Source: Lactifluus volemus (taxonomy: Eukaryota > Basidiomycota > Agaricomycetes > Russulales > Russulaceae). From it: a DNA stretch of 64,000 bases. A model generated the notes under the pieces. That model was given only the letters and a program-made list of their open reading frames with translations. It was not told the DNA's origin and made no database searches. Positions 46,208 to 57,086 of the stretch are shown here, one piece after another. The stretch lies in NCBI GenBank assembly GCA_022376515.1, contig WTXI01000001.1, forward strand, positions 1,674,001-1,738,000, in the 5' to 3' direction. Each line of letters starts with the position of its first letter. Within the stretch, counting starts at the first letter, position 1. Position numbers and translations under genes: made by a program.

Positions 46208-49200
46208 CTGCCATCACTAAAGGTCAGCATCAGAAGATCGGTACGTGTAACTGTACACGAACGAGTGGGAATATCAACAGGCAGTTGTCGCACCTACCGA
46301 TGGATAGATCAGCAGAGGAGATTAAGGAGGTGCTAGATCGAGCTTACCACATAGCAACGGAAAGTACGTAGGTATTATTAAAAGGAGAGGACTGGAAGCT
46401 AGAGTAGAAAGTTTCCCTTGAAACGAAACCGTCAGACCGTACAGATAGAGAGAGAGGCGAGGTTGGCCAGAGGATGTGGGGTACAGTAGCTGGGAGCTAC
46501 ACGAGCGCTGCGTTGCGAGAAAGGAAACGGGTAACTTTGGTAATTTTGATAATGAAAATCAAATTAAGATAAAATAAATAAAAATAAATAATAAGCGCTG
46601 GGAACCCAACAAAGTGGAAATGGATGAACGCCCACCCCCGGACATTATGGATTCTCGGCAGCCGCCCGGAATGTTTAGAAACTTCTGCTGACGGGTTGTG
46701 ACCAATTTAAATTAGCTTGTCCTTTTCTTTTCAGTTGAACCTTTCACAACCCGTGGCTTGGCCGTTATCATGCTCGAGATCGCAGTCTCTTTTTCTCTCA
46801 CTCGGCATCATCGTTTTTTAAACTTGGTTTCGCCCAGTATGTTAAAACCTAGTATTGCAATCTGATTCCTATACTATTACCCGTATGTCATTCTTCCTTG
46901 CTGACACAACCCTCCGTGTTCTCGCTATGAACGCTTATCACCGGTTGCACCGCCCCTCCGACCTACCCTAGTTGTAGGTGATCTACGATTGCGTCCGTGT
47001 CGGACTTCATCTTAGTGATTGCCCTTTCATTCGGTCGTAGCACGACACGCGTCACACTACCCATTCATAATCTCGGTACTTTGCACACGCAAATGTATCC
47101 TGCACGTTGGAAGAATCACATTGTCCTTTCTTGGAACTTATCTTCCCAATGCTAGTGCACGTCTGGACCCCCTTGGATTGGACTTAACTCTCAGGGTTAG
47201 ACCACCCTTTCCCGGGGTTCGTTGCTACCTCTCTCGTTTCACATTCTTCTGGACAACTAGAACCGGTGAATCGTCCTTTGCACCCTCGGTCTCAGTCGTC
47301 CTTTTGGCGCGTCACCATTCCCTCCCTGTCACCATGTTCTTTTGGTGCACTCCTCGAAATTTCGATTCTCGCATATGTCTGGAACCTAGACCCATGATCT
47401 CCCCTTCCATCCTTTATTTCTGAATGACGAACACTCTTTGCCGCTCTCACGACTTTTTTTTTTTTCTCTGAATGAATGAATGGCCAGGGCTAGGTTGTTG
47501 TTGTGGGGCACAAGTCGATTCGCATACCCCGACGACTCCGCGATTCGCACCTACTTACTGTCCTACAGATATCCCCCAATTATTTTACTTACTGAAACCA
47601 ATGATCATGTAAGGGGATTGATTTACGCAGATCGAACTTTGGTGCGATACGTTCGGACGGAACCCTCTACCTATTGGATATTCCGTCGAAGAGGAGAGGG
47701 GGGGGGGAGACTCTCCAATCCTTCTCCGCAACTACCGTTTTCACCCTCACCCTCATCCTGCTCAGAGGAATGGTAGTATTCTGATTCGCGATCCGCCTTT
47801 CATTCACTTGCGCCTCAGGGTCCCTCTCAGAAGAACTTCGACCCTATCAAGAATCCGTCTGTAGTCCGTTTTGCGGCCCCACCTTTTCGCTCTCTCCTAT
47901 GACCAATTATCTCTCTTTTTCAAGTTCGGTTTTTCTTTGGCCTCAGTTTTCCATTAAAAACATAACTTAGGCACTGGGGGCACTTGGGCGCTCCGTCGTT
48001 CACGAAACCCGGTGCTTCGTAATTCCTTTCCTTATCCCGGTTGACCCCCCCCCCTCCTTCGCTCCCGCCACCCAATCGCTTAACGCTCGAACGGCGACCA
48101 AACTTCAGATCATTTTTTAATATTTCCCCGGGAGTAGGCGGGTGAAAACGCCACCGATTATAACAACTACTCTTCCTGCAATGGCGGTTTGACTCCGGGG
48201 AAAGGGGATGAGGAGGGGGGGGGGGAAGGCGTTGTGTACGTTTATTACGTACCTATTTTGCGGGGTTGGGACCTTTGTCCCTCATGACCCAACCGTATCC
48301 TGGCAAGCTCGCTCCGCGATTCGGGTGAAAGCGTGCGCGTCTCTTTTTTTCTTTTTGTTTGTTTTTGACAGGTAGGACAACAACCGCCTCGTGTCTCTCT
48401 GACGGCTGACACGAGCTATGATGAAGTTGGGGGTGGGGGTACACCACACGCACCGCCTTCATTGGTTGATACACCTGGCACTACAGTCGTCCCATGCTCA
48501 GGTTTCCAGGACACGTTGCTTGGGCACAAGTTACCCTCCGCCCCTAGATCGAGCTGAAAGTCACAACACGTGTTAAAGCTGTGCAAAAGCCGGACTGATG
48601 CCGAAGGGCAACATCACGCATGGCCTCACCACAACTTCCTCGTGCACAACTGACCATCGTTTGGTATCGCGATTCACCAACTAACAAGCGTCAATGAGGG
48701 TCAATGAGGGAGGGGCGGTGGAGCATTGTATGAGTAGCGTCAAATTATCGTTGATGATGCACACATAACAAGACGACTGGTCATCCCTCTTTTGACCTAG
48801 CCGCAAATTTAGAAAGGCGTGTGCAACAAAACATGTTGATTTGCCAGCAAGTACAAAGAAAAACTGCACATGACTTTGAAGGAGCGCGGGTGCACAGGCC
48901 GCTCAGGCAAACAAGGTCCAGATCAGGTGCCGATTCTAAGCACTGCTGGAGTGGCACAACGGCGGTTCTTATATACCCACAGATTGACTGGCAATATGCT
49001 TGTATATAGCGTCGTACGTACAGTCATAAATGGTCCGTATCCTTCGTAAAGTCATCACAATCGCCAATGGTACCATCTGGGGGTAAGGGGGGCAGAGGGA
49101 GTAGGTGTGAGTACGGAAGAAATGGAAGATGTCGCCACTACGATGGACGGGGCTTGTGACGGGGCGCCGGATCAACAGCGGTAAGGGGAGGGATGGTGTT

Positions 49201-49636
49201 GTGCCGAGGCAAAATCCGCTAAGGGAATGCCATTGGAGTACGAGATGATGGAAGGGCCGATCGACGAAATACCAGATGTCGAGTCACCTGGGTGCCTTCG
49301 CAATCTAGAATTCGGATGTTCCTTCCAAAACCCTGCCTGCGACATCTAGTCACAGGTCTCGCGGACTCTTGGTCAAGGGACTTTGGGAGGTCATGCGACG
49401 CGCAGCGTTGCAGACCAGACCCCGGTGTCATTTGTAGACCAGATTCCATCCCAAGATGACAGGAACACAACCCCCCCCCTTCACAACCCCGAGCCCGGGA
49501 ATCACTTGAAAACAGTATGGTTGAATGACCGTAAAAAGATGGGAAAACAAAATACAATTGATGGGTCGTGAGATGAAAATGCAAGAATAACAGAGGGGAG
49601 GGGGGGGGGGGAAAGCGGCTGAAATGAGAATGGCTA
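46208..49636. other. 3.4 kb gene desert with long G/C homopolymers
   Basis: Apart from the uncertain first exon of the membrane protein (to about 46380), I see no gene. The DNA holds an AT-rich patch at 46535-46595, a T run near 47452-47466, and runs of nine or more G or C near 47700, 48043, 48210, 49470 and 49598. A 10-bp direct repeat (GTCAATGAGG) occurs at 48691-48710. It lies upstream of the MARVEL-like gene and downstream of bHLH 2 (both on the minus strand). It may be 3' flank and long promoter DNA. Confidence 0.45.
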
Positions 49637-50732
49637 TCAGAAGTCACCGTCGGACGATGGGGGAGAATCTTCTCGAGGAGGTTCTTGGCCCGAGACTGAG
49701 GTGAGCTGGGAGAGACTGGACGCTTCTGGAGGGGGAGATAGCGGACGACTATCGACACCCATCGATACACCTGGAGAAGGAGTACTTGCGTTGAGAGAGA
49801 TCTTCTCGTTGATGTTCTGTAGCCGTGCGATTTCGGCATTCAAGCCCTGTATTTTTTTCTGCAACTGCTGGTTCAATTTCTCCAGCTGGACAATGTGATT
49901 GGTTGCTGATGGCGGGGCGTGGTGGAAGGACCAATGAGAATAGGGGATGGATGATGGGAAATTGTGTTACTGTACCTCTTTCTAGGAGGGACACCTTGCT
50001 ACTCTTTTGATTTGAAACAGGGAGGACATCCTTGAGGCGTGCATAACCATCTCTAAGTTCATCGCGTCTTCGTTGCTCTGCCTCGATACGTTGTCGACGA
50101 GTTGCCTCTTTCCTTGTGTATGCGATGCTCTCAGCAATGTTGACGCCCATATCTTCGTCGGAATCGCCAAAGGATCTGCCTCTACGACGGCCGGATGAAC
50201 CGGATGGAGAGGGGGTGGGATTATAACGTAAAGGATTTCTGTGGACGAGACTGTTGGCGCGAGAGGACGAAGTGCTACTATTCCGCGAGTGATAGGCACC
50301 CTCGGCAGAGGTATCGGAACCGGAGATGGGGGGGGAAAGAGGGCCGTACATATCTGGGGAGGGGGGCGGGCCACCGTCCATGATGAGGCCAGCATTCTGT
50401 GCTGGCGGGGACGAACTGAACTCGTGGCCGCTGTCATATTGTGGATGGTGCGTGTTTGCCATGAGGCTCATGGGACGCATCTGAAAAGCCTGCTGTAGTT
50501 CTGAAAAAGGGGAAAGGGGAGTAAGAAATTGATTTAAAATGAGAACATGAGGCTAAGCGGCGATGGCAAAATACCCACGCGGGGGAGGGGCGGCGGGCAC
50601 GACAGGATAGTTGTTCATGCCTTGCTGTGGATAGACCATGTCGAAATTTGCCTCCTGCTCAGTCGGATAAAAGCCGTATGGGGCGCCATGAGGCAGGTTG
50701 GCAGTGTTGTGGTTATCGTGATGATGGTCCAT
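49637..50732 (-). CDS. bHLH transcription factor 2
   Basis: Exons 50579-50732, 49976-50500 and 49637-49905 join without error into 315 residues. The head is His/Asn/Pro-rich (MDHHHDNHN at the start, a likely activation region). A Ser/Pro middle includes GRRRGRSFGDSDED. The bHLH is a close relative of bHLH 1: basic region RRQRIEAEQRRRDELRDGYA, then RLKDVLPVSNQKSSKVSLLE, then RATNHIVQLEKLNQQLQKK, leading into a coiled coil (IQGLNAEIARLQNINEK). The Ser/Pro/acidic tail ends SSDGDF. An intron splits the Arg-Ala junction of helix 2; bHLH 1 has no intron there. The near identity of basic regions predicts the same DNA site and possible heterodimers, which is an inference. Confidence 0.9.
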
Positions 50733-51154
50733 GAGGTCGCGCAAAGAGGAGAGCGAGGTAAACGGTTGAAGATGAACACGTAGAAAGTGAGAAAGAAGAA
50801 GGAAAAAGAGAAAAAAGAAAGAAAAAAAAAAAAGATGGGGAGAAGAAAAGGCAGAATAGAAGTAGAAGAGTTGAGACTGGCAGAGAATGTCAATGTTGAA
50901 CCATTCATTTTCCAAAAAATATATAAAATATTCTCACGAGTGCCGATCATCGATAACTCACTCGGACAGGAACGACTGATCTCCGCTTGATCGAATGAAT
51001 GAACTGCCGTGTTAATCGGAATTCTGATAACACTTTGTATAATTCAATATACATTTTGACAGATTTTGACAGTTATCACCACGTGCATATGTTCCTCCTC
51101 TTGCCGGTTACCCCTGGTGCAAAACGCTTTGGTCTTGGTTAATCATCTTCCCTA
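50733..51154. other. Divergent promoter region bHLH 2 / Ser-Pro-rich gene
   Basis: On the plus strand 50785-50850 is almost pure purine (AAGAAGG/GAAAAA), so the bHLH 2 leader is a poly-pyrimidine tract. A TATATAAAATA element lies near 50919-50929. No gene was seen. Confidence 0.5.
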
Positions 51155-54100
51155 ATGATCGCCCAGCACGCGGCGCCCAGTTCTCCTCCTCGGGACGCGT
51201 CCGACCAAGTCTGGCATCGTCCCCGCACTCCCATTCCACCACATCGTCTCGCAAAGCTAGTCAATGCCCTTGGTATCCCTACCCCAGTCCCTCTTTCACA
51301 AGAATACAATGATTCCTTCCAAGAATCACGTCGTTCTCCAACACCCTCCCTTGCATCCAACCCTCATTTAGTCCCTCGTTCACCAACTCCCTCATTTCAG
51401 AGCAAATTTCTTCTTCATGTCGTCCCTCCTTTGAATTTACCTCACGATTTCGACTCTTCATCGACCTTACCCCTCTCTCAGCTTCTGGATACCACACCCA
51501 GTTTAGGCGGGGTGTTCTCGTCCCCTTATTCCCCACCCTACAGGGTCAGTTATCCGCCATAGCAAAGGAGTATGCACTTCCAAGTACTGCCGGGATCATT
51601 CTTTACCTCGTCTCTGCCCAAAGTCCCAATCCGTTGGCAGAGACGGATTCGTCCATATCTGATGTACCAGGTCCAAGGCTCTCAGAGGACATCTGGAAAC
51701 ACCTCTGGACACACGCTACCAAGTTTGAGCTCGAATCGTACTCCCGACTGGCCACCCCCGCCACTGCTGGGCTTGGTATCGTCTACGGCCCTCATTCTTC
51801 TCTCTCTTGCCGCACGATTTTTCCTCAATTCCCACTACTCTTCGACCCCTTATTTCGCCCGCCCGTATTAACCCCCATTCATTTGTCCGCCCTCCCACTC
51901 CTACTGGTTCTTCCGCCTCTTCCAATCTTTCTACTAACACTCCTTCCGAATCCTCTCAATCTGAGCTCGACACCACCGACACTTCTTTGCCATCCGATTC
52001 CCGCGCTACTACCTTTGACCTCCCTGGTCTTACCTCTCCCTCTCTCGTCCCAGTCCTTGCTAAACTGGAATTCGATATTGACAAGCGCAAGGCCACCTGG
52101 TACGGGCCCTGGATTCGCAGTCGCAAGCTCAACCACCAGAAACGGGAGCAGTGCAGCCGTGCTTGGACCAACGCAAGCGCACAAACCCTTATAGATGACA
52201 GCGAAGCAGAGCTCCCCAAAGTCGCCCCCTTGCCGTTGACCCTTGTCGATCGGCAAGCAGTCCCGCGATTCCTCCTTTCAGCCGACGAGGAGCATGACGA
52301 TCATGAAGCCGACTATCTGCCTTTCTCAGAATCGCCTCCCCCCGATCTCGAAGATTCACCGTCCGCCGCGGAGGACCGCGACTCTGTTACAGGCACATCT
52401 CGTTCTAATGGCGACACCGGGGCAGACTTCCGCGCGAACATCATGGATCAACCAGAGCGCGAGATTAACCCGAATGCCGCCAGACTGGCGTCGGATGAGC
52501 TTTCTCTGTCTGAGTCAGAATCAACAAAGTCCGAGTCCGAGGGTGAACCGATGCTCGGAAATGACGACGAAAACAGTCACGAGCTGAACGAGTCTCCTGA
52601 GCGACCAAAGCTTACCCTCGATATCCCTCCTCTTCTCTTGATTCTACCCGCCGCTCCTCACAAACTACCCTGATGCCAAACACGTTCAGAAAGGCGCCGC
52701 CGCCACCACTCATTATTGTACCCAAGTACGATCCGATTGTCTCTGCGGAACCTAGCCCACAACGTAGTACAACAAACGCAAGCCTTGCGCATGATAAAGT
52801 TCCGTCGTCCTCTCCGGAGGACATCAACGGTATGCCGGGTATGCGGAGAGTTTCCACAATAACGGGAAAAACAACGCCCCTTCAGAACATAAACGTAGTG
52901 GGACATTCTTCGGTGATCTCGATTTAGGGTTGGATTTTGAGGACTCCGGGGAGGTGCGTCAGCAATACTGAAGCCTGACGTCGTTTCTGAGCATCGGGCC
53001 TATTCCAGTTTGACGAGAACGACCCAAACGATCGACGGCGAAGCCAATATGTTCTCAAAGCTAAATTGGACGAAATAGAGAAGGTTGGAATTTATCTGCG
53101 CCCAGTCAAATTAGCTGCTGACTTACCGCGGACGCGGTGAAGAACTTGGTTCAGTTTTCTCCGCGGCAACTACAACATGAAGTCAAACTTCAAGATGCGC
53201 CAATCAAATCTCCACCTTTGTCGTCGTCATCGTCTGTCAATGGGCTCACTCCCAGATCCGCACAATCGTCTTCCTCATCTCTTGCCAGCGCTTCCAGGCG
53301 CAGTCCACTGGAACAGAGCGTCAATGGGTAAATTACCCACTCATATTCACAAAGTCTTACTCACTCACAGGCCCAGGACGTACAGATTCCCTAGCAAGCC
53401 GAGCCCTGTGTGGCCAGCAGTGCCATACTCTTCACTTCGTCGGCAAGATGATGGGGGAGAAACGTCTCCTGACTTTCCCCCAGTGCCCAGACTTGCCCTG
53501 AATGGTGTTTCAAATGCCATCCCTGTGTCTCCATACAAAAAGTCGTTTCTCTCATCAGGGGATAATGAATCGGACGAATCCAAGGCGAGGAAGCAAGGGT
53601 CCATTGAACATGGCCCATGTACCCAGAGATTATCTCACCATCCTTCCAGAAGCCAGCATCGTTTGGCTCTCCGTTATCCCTTTGTCCCCTGACCCCTTCG
53701 GACGGTTCCCCTCCAATCATAACACCTCGTCATCGTCACCGTTAGCGTCAAATTTCCCGAGCCAGAATAGCAACGTTATTAGCCAGATGGACCTTCCATC
53801 GCCAGCGCCATCGAGTCGTTTCTCGATTGACTCTACAGACGAGGGTAGGAATAATCGTTCCAGTGCCTCGATTAATCCAGTCAAGAGCATCAAATCGCTG
53901 TGGAGGAAGGGTAGAAAGGCGTCAATGTCCTTTGGCTCGGGTAGTGGCTCGGGGACTGCCATTGCCTCACCGTCAGGGCCTTCCCCTTCCCTGCCCCCTG
54001 TTCCAAGCTTCTCAGGGTCTCGTTCCCTCGGTCAGTCCCATTCATCTCAGGAATCAGTCACAACCGTGGCCCTGCCTCCAGACAAACACACCCCCAATTC

Positions 54101-54638
54101 GCCGTACCACGATACCCCTCTTCCGCCACCTCACGGCAACTCGTCAATCAACTCTTTGATCTTTGATCAAGAGTCTCCCTACCCTGTCCGCGTACCACGT
54201 TCCTCTACTACGTCACGGCCTCGTGCGGGCTCGCAGGCACCCCACAGACTACGTTCTATATCGTCAGCGCCTCACCTGGTGCCTGGTTCCGAGCGACCTC
54301 CCTCCTTGCTGACAGAGGCGGACGCCATGCCGCCACCACTCTCAGCGGACAGGGAGAAAATGGGTGCACCAAAGTCCATACTCAAGCCCAGGCGCGTGGA
54401 TATCCCAACCGCTCCGTTGTCTCCGCGAACGAGACGGTCACGTGCGGAATCCATGGGACGACAGAGCGGTGGCCGAAAATCACCCCCGTCATTGTTCGAT
54501 GCGAGCCTCTTGACTGCAAACACGCGGGCACGACAGAGCCGCGGGCCGATGCATCCAAAATCGTCTCCAGACCGAGACACGTTCGAGACGGCAGACTCTA
54601 TTTCTCGTCTGGATCCTGAATTGCATACACATACATGA
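51155..54638 (+). CDS. Large Ser/Pro-rich protein of unknown function
   Basis: This looks like a lineage-specific basidiomycete protein without a named domain. Visible blocks in order: WHRPRTPIPPHRLAKLVNAL near the start; a Ser/Pro stretch; AIAKEYALPSTAGIILYLV and GPRLSEDIWKHLW (51560-51720); VLAKLEFDIDKRKATWYGPW with RSRKLNHQKRE (52050-52140); a long acidic region; RSGTFFGDLDLGLDFEDSGE running across an intron (52980-53010) into DENDPNDRRRSQY; and a Ser-rich tail with KSIKSLWRKGRKASMS and two proline-rich basic motifs. The frame slips near 51475, 51810 and 52640, each by one base. The conserved blocks with their acidic and basic stretches suggest a scaffold or regulatory role, but no function can be assigned. 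The stop is at 54636-54638. Confidence 0.65.
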
Positions 54639-54865
54639 CCGTATCTTTATCTGTTAAGATTTTATTGCTGTTTTTTTTTTGGCTTCTCTGATAGGATGGA
54701 TCATACTAGCTAGTCTTTTCTTTTCGTTTGTACAGCATATACCAATTTCTTAAATCTGCTGATAACGCTGTATGTTATTGACTACTAGTAGCGTGACATG
54801 TAGAGCCACTTAGATGGATAGATACAGATGACGATAGTACAATACCGTGTGGCTATATCTCAACC
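54639..54865. other. 3' flank of the Ser/Pro-rich gene
   Basis: AT-rich 3' flanking DNA with a T run at 54670-54680. No gene was seen up to the start of the duplicated segment. Confidence 0.45.
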
Positions 54866-55103
54866 GATTCTATAATTATCTGGCCATTTATCCCCATGTG
54901 TAACTTTGGTCAGTTGTTTTGGAATAATTGAGGCTGGGCATTTAATTTTGTTTAGCCAAAAGTGATGATTCAAAAGTCCAGGTCCAACAAAACTAGCTAG
55001 GCAAGAGGCGATTGTCCATATACAATGCAGGAGAATCCGAAATACAGTATACGGTATATATTTCAGAACCGGATGGTAAACAAGCAAAACAAAGCTGATA
55101 TAT

Positions 55104-55574
55104 TTATAGCCCGCACCCAGAAGGAGAAACTTTGTAGGCGACTACTTCGACGGAACCCGCATCAATTTGATTCTTGGTCAATTTCTCGAAAGCTTCCTCT
55201 GCAATGTTGAAGCCCGGACTGGCGGCGTCAATAGCGGTCAAGTTGATCTTCACGCCCGTCGACGGGTTGGTCAAAGTCCAGCACCCGCCGCAATTGGTTG
55301 AATTCCAGACGACGTCAAAGGCGCCGCCGATGTATGGGAACGAGGGCAGGTTGCCAAAGGTCGGGAATCGTAGTGCGAGCCCGTTGGCGCCGCTGGAGCA
55401 TGCGACGCCGTTCATCGAGCCGGAAGGATTATCGTACGTGCGGTCAAACGTTACACGCGCAGTTATGGTTGACGGTGGTGGCACCGACCGGCTGGGGGGC
55501 TGAGGTATGGCACGAACGGCCTGTGTTATGAAGAACAGTGCGAGCACGACGAGGGTAGTAGTATAATAGAACAT
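55104..55574 (-). CDS. Cerato-platanin family small secreted protein 1
   Basis: This is an intronless gene of 156 residues. The first 22 residues form a signal peptide (hydrophobic VVLALFFITQAVRA, cleavage near Ala-Ile-Pro). The mature part follows the cerato-platanin pattern of a double-psi beta-barrel with four cysteines: TYDNPSGSMNGVACS, FGNLPSFPYIGG, WNSTNCGGCW and a C-terminal Cys (SGCGL). GFNIAEEAFEKLT is the family's conserved helix. Cerato-platanins are small wall-associated or secreted proteins that can bind chitin oligomers and are sensed by plants; some members are toxic to plant tissue. That is family knowledge and not shown for this protein. It is one of two tandem copies and lacks the extra Pro/Thr linker of copy 2. 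The reading frame is intact. Confidence 0.93.
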   Translation of the reverse strand: MFYYTTTLVVLALFFITQAVRAIPQPPSRSVPPPSTITARVTFDRTYDNPSGSMNGVACSSGANGLALRFPTFGNLPSFPYIGGAFDVVWNSTNCGGCWTLTNPSTGVKINLTAIDAASPGFNIAEEAFEKLTKNQIDAGSVEVVAYKVSPSGCGL

Positions 55575-55879
55575 TTTGTGAGAGAGAAAAGGTGTTGTAC
55601 ACCAAGTCGCTGATGAGAGTTTATCTGATGCACTTCAGAGGGAAAGCAGATGTCCTTTTTATACGCCAAAGTTTAGGCGATGCTGGAGTTGCGCGTAGCC
55701 AAATGGTGCCCTCTAGCACTACATTGTCGGTACAATGTCGGTTGGATAGTGGAAATTTATGCCGACAGTGGTCCTCTCAATTGAGTTAGACAAGATAAAT
55801 CACGTGAGATAGACCAGGATCATGAGGTGAGGGGAACATATTCATGTGGAGCTGGGCTATGACTAAGAGTAATATTCAG

Positions 55880-55997
55880 TTAGAAGGGGTGTTCGGTAGA
55901 GTCCTTTCCACGAGATGAAGGTACTCGACGATCCGGATGCAAGTGTAGATCTGCGCCACTCCTACACCAAGGCCGGGGGATGCCGGGGGATGTAAAT
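55880..55997 (-). pseudogene. Duplicated 3' fragment of the isocitrate-lyase-family gene
   Basis: This stretch matches the last exon and part of the last intron of the lyase gene at 57087-57238, with the same GTTCGGTAGAGTC and GACGATCCGGATGCAAGTG segments. It has an inserted G and a missing 18-base piece at the exon start, so it cannot be a functional exon. It was carried along when the cerato-platanin unit was duplicated. Confidence 0.8.
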
Positions 55998-56239
55998 AGA
56001 TTCTATAATTATCTGGCCATCGCAACTTTGGTCTGTTGTTTTGGAATAAATTTGACTTTTGTTCAGGCTAGGAATCCAATTTTGTTTAGCAAAAAGTGAT
56101 GATTCAAAAGTCCAGGTCCAACAAAAAAAACTAGCCAGGCAAAGAGGCGATTGTCCACATACAGTGCAGAAGAGCCATACAGTATACAGTATACATTTCA
56201 GAATGGGATGGTAAACAGGCAAACAAAGTTTTGATATAT

Positions 56240-56746
56240 TTACAGCCCGCACACAGAAGGAGAAACTTTGTAGGCGACTACTTCGACGGAACCCGCCGCA
56301 GTTTGATTATTGGTCAATTTCTCGAAAGCTTCTTCTGCAATGTTGAAGCCCGAACCGGCCGCGTCGATAGCGGTCAAGTTGATCTTCACGCCCGTCGTCG
56401 GGTTGGTCAAACTCCAGCACCCGCCGCAGTTGGTTGAGTTCCAGACGACGTCAAAGGCGCCGCCAATGTATGGGAACGAGGGCAGGCTGCCAAAAGTCGG
56501 GAATCGTGGTTCGAGCCCATTGGCGCCGTTGGAGCACGCGACGCTGTTCATCGATCCGGAAGGATTATCGTACGTGGGGTCGAATGTTACACGCGCAGTT
56601 ATGGTTGACGGTGGCGGCACCGACGGGCTGGGGGTGGACATTGGAGTCGTCGACGGTGCTGGTAAGGTCGAGATAGGTCCCTGAGGTATGGCACGAACGG
56701 CCTGTGTGAGGAACAGTGCAAGCACGAGGGTAGTATAATAGAACAT
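56240..56746 (-). CDS. Cerato-platanin family small secreted protein 2
   Basis: This is an intronless gene of 168 residues and the partner of the copy 1.1 kb away. The signal peptide (LVLALFLTQAVRA) is followed by a Pro/Thr/Ser linker of about 20 residues (TLPAPSTTPMSTPSPS), longer than in copy 1 and a likely O-glycosylation region. The four-cysteine barrel then follows: NSVACSNGANGLEPRFPTFG, WNSTNCGGCW and SVCGL at the end. Replacements against copy 1 are scattered (Asn for Ser, Glu for Ala, Gly-Ser for Ser-Pro), with the cysteines and GFNIAEEAFEKLT unchanged. This suggests purifying selection on both copies. The stop is at 56240, with the unit's shared 3' flank beyond. Confidence 0.93.
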   Translation of the reverse strand: MFYYTTLVLALFLTQAVRAIPQGPISTLPAPSTTPMSTPSPSVPPPSTITARVTFDPTYDNPSGSMNSVACSNGANGLEPRFPTFGSLPSFPYIGGAFDVVWNSTNCGGCWSLTNPTTGVKINLTAIDAAGSGFNIAEEAFEKLTNNQTAAGSVEVVAYKVSPSVCGL

Positions 56747-57086
56747 TGTGAGAGAAAGGTGTTGTACAAGTCGCTGGTGAGAGTTGTCTGATTCACTTCA
56801 GAGGGAAGCAGATGTCCTTTTATACGTCAAAGTTTAGGCGATGCTGGAGTGCGCGCAGCCAACTGGCGCCCTCTGGCACTACATTGTCGGTATACTGGAA
56901 TGGAAGGAATAGGAGGATTTATGCCGACGGTGGAGCATTGCTGTACTGTAATCTTCTTGTCATTGAGTTGTGAAACGACAAGATAAATCACGTGAGATAG
57001 ACCAATGATCATGAGGCCTTGCTTCGCGCAGAGCTTGGGAACATGTTATACCTCGCTGGGATATGACTAAGAGGAATTACATTCAG

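Noticed and set aside
47019..47776. Two plus-strand frames (134 and 98 codons)
   Set aside because: Arg/Pro/Phe-rich products with no motif. They lie in CT-rich DNA, where long frames arise easily.
55174..56684. Plus-strand frames of 109 and 124 codons
   Set aside because: They are mirror images of each other because they are antisense to the two duplicated cerato-platanin genes.
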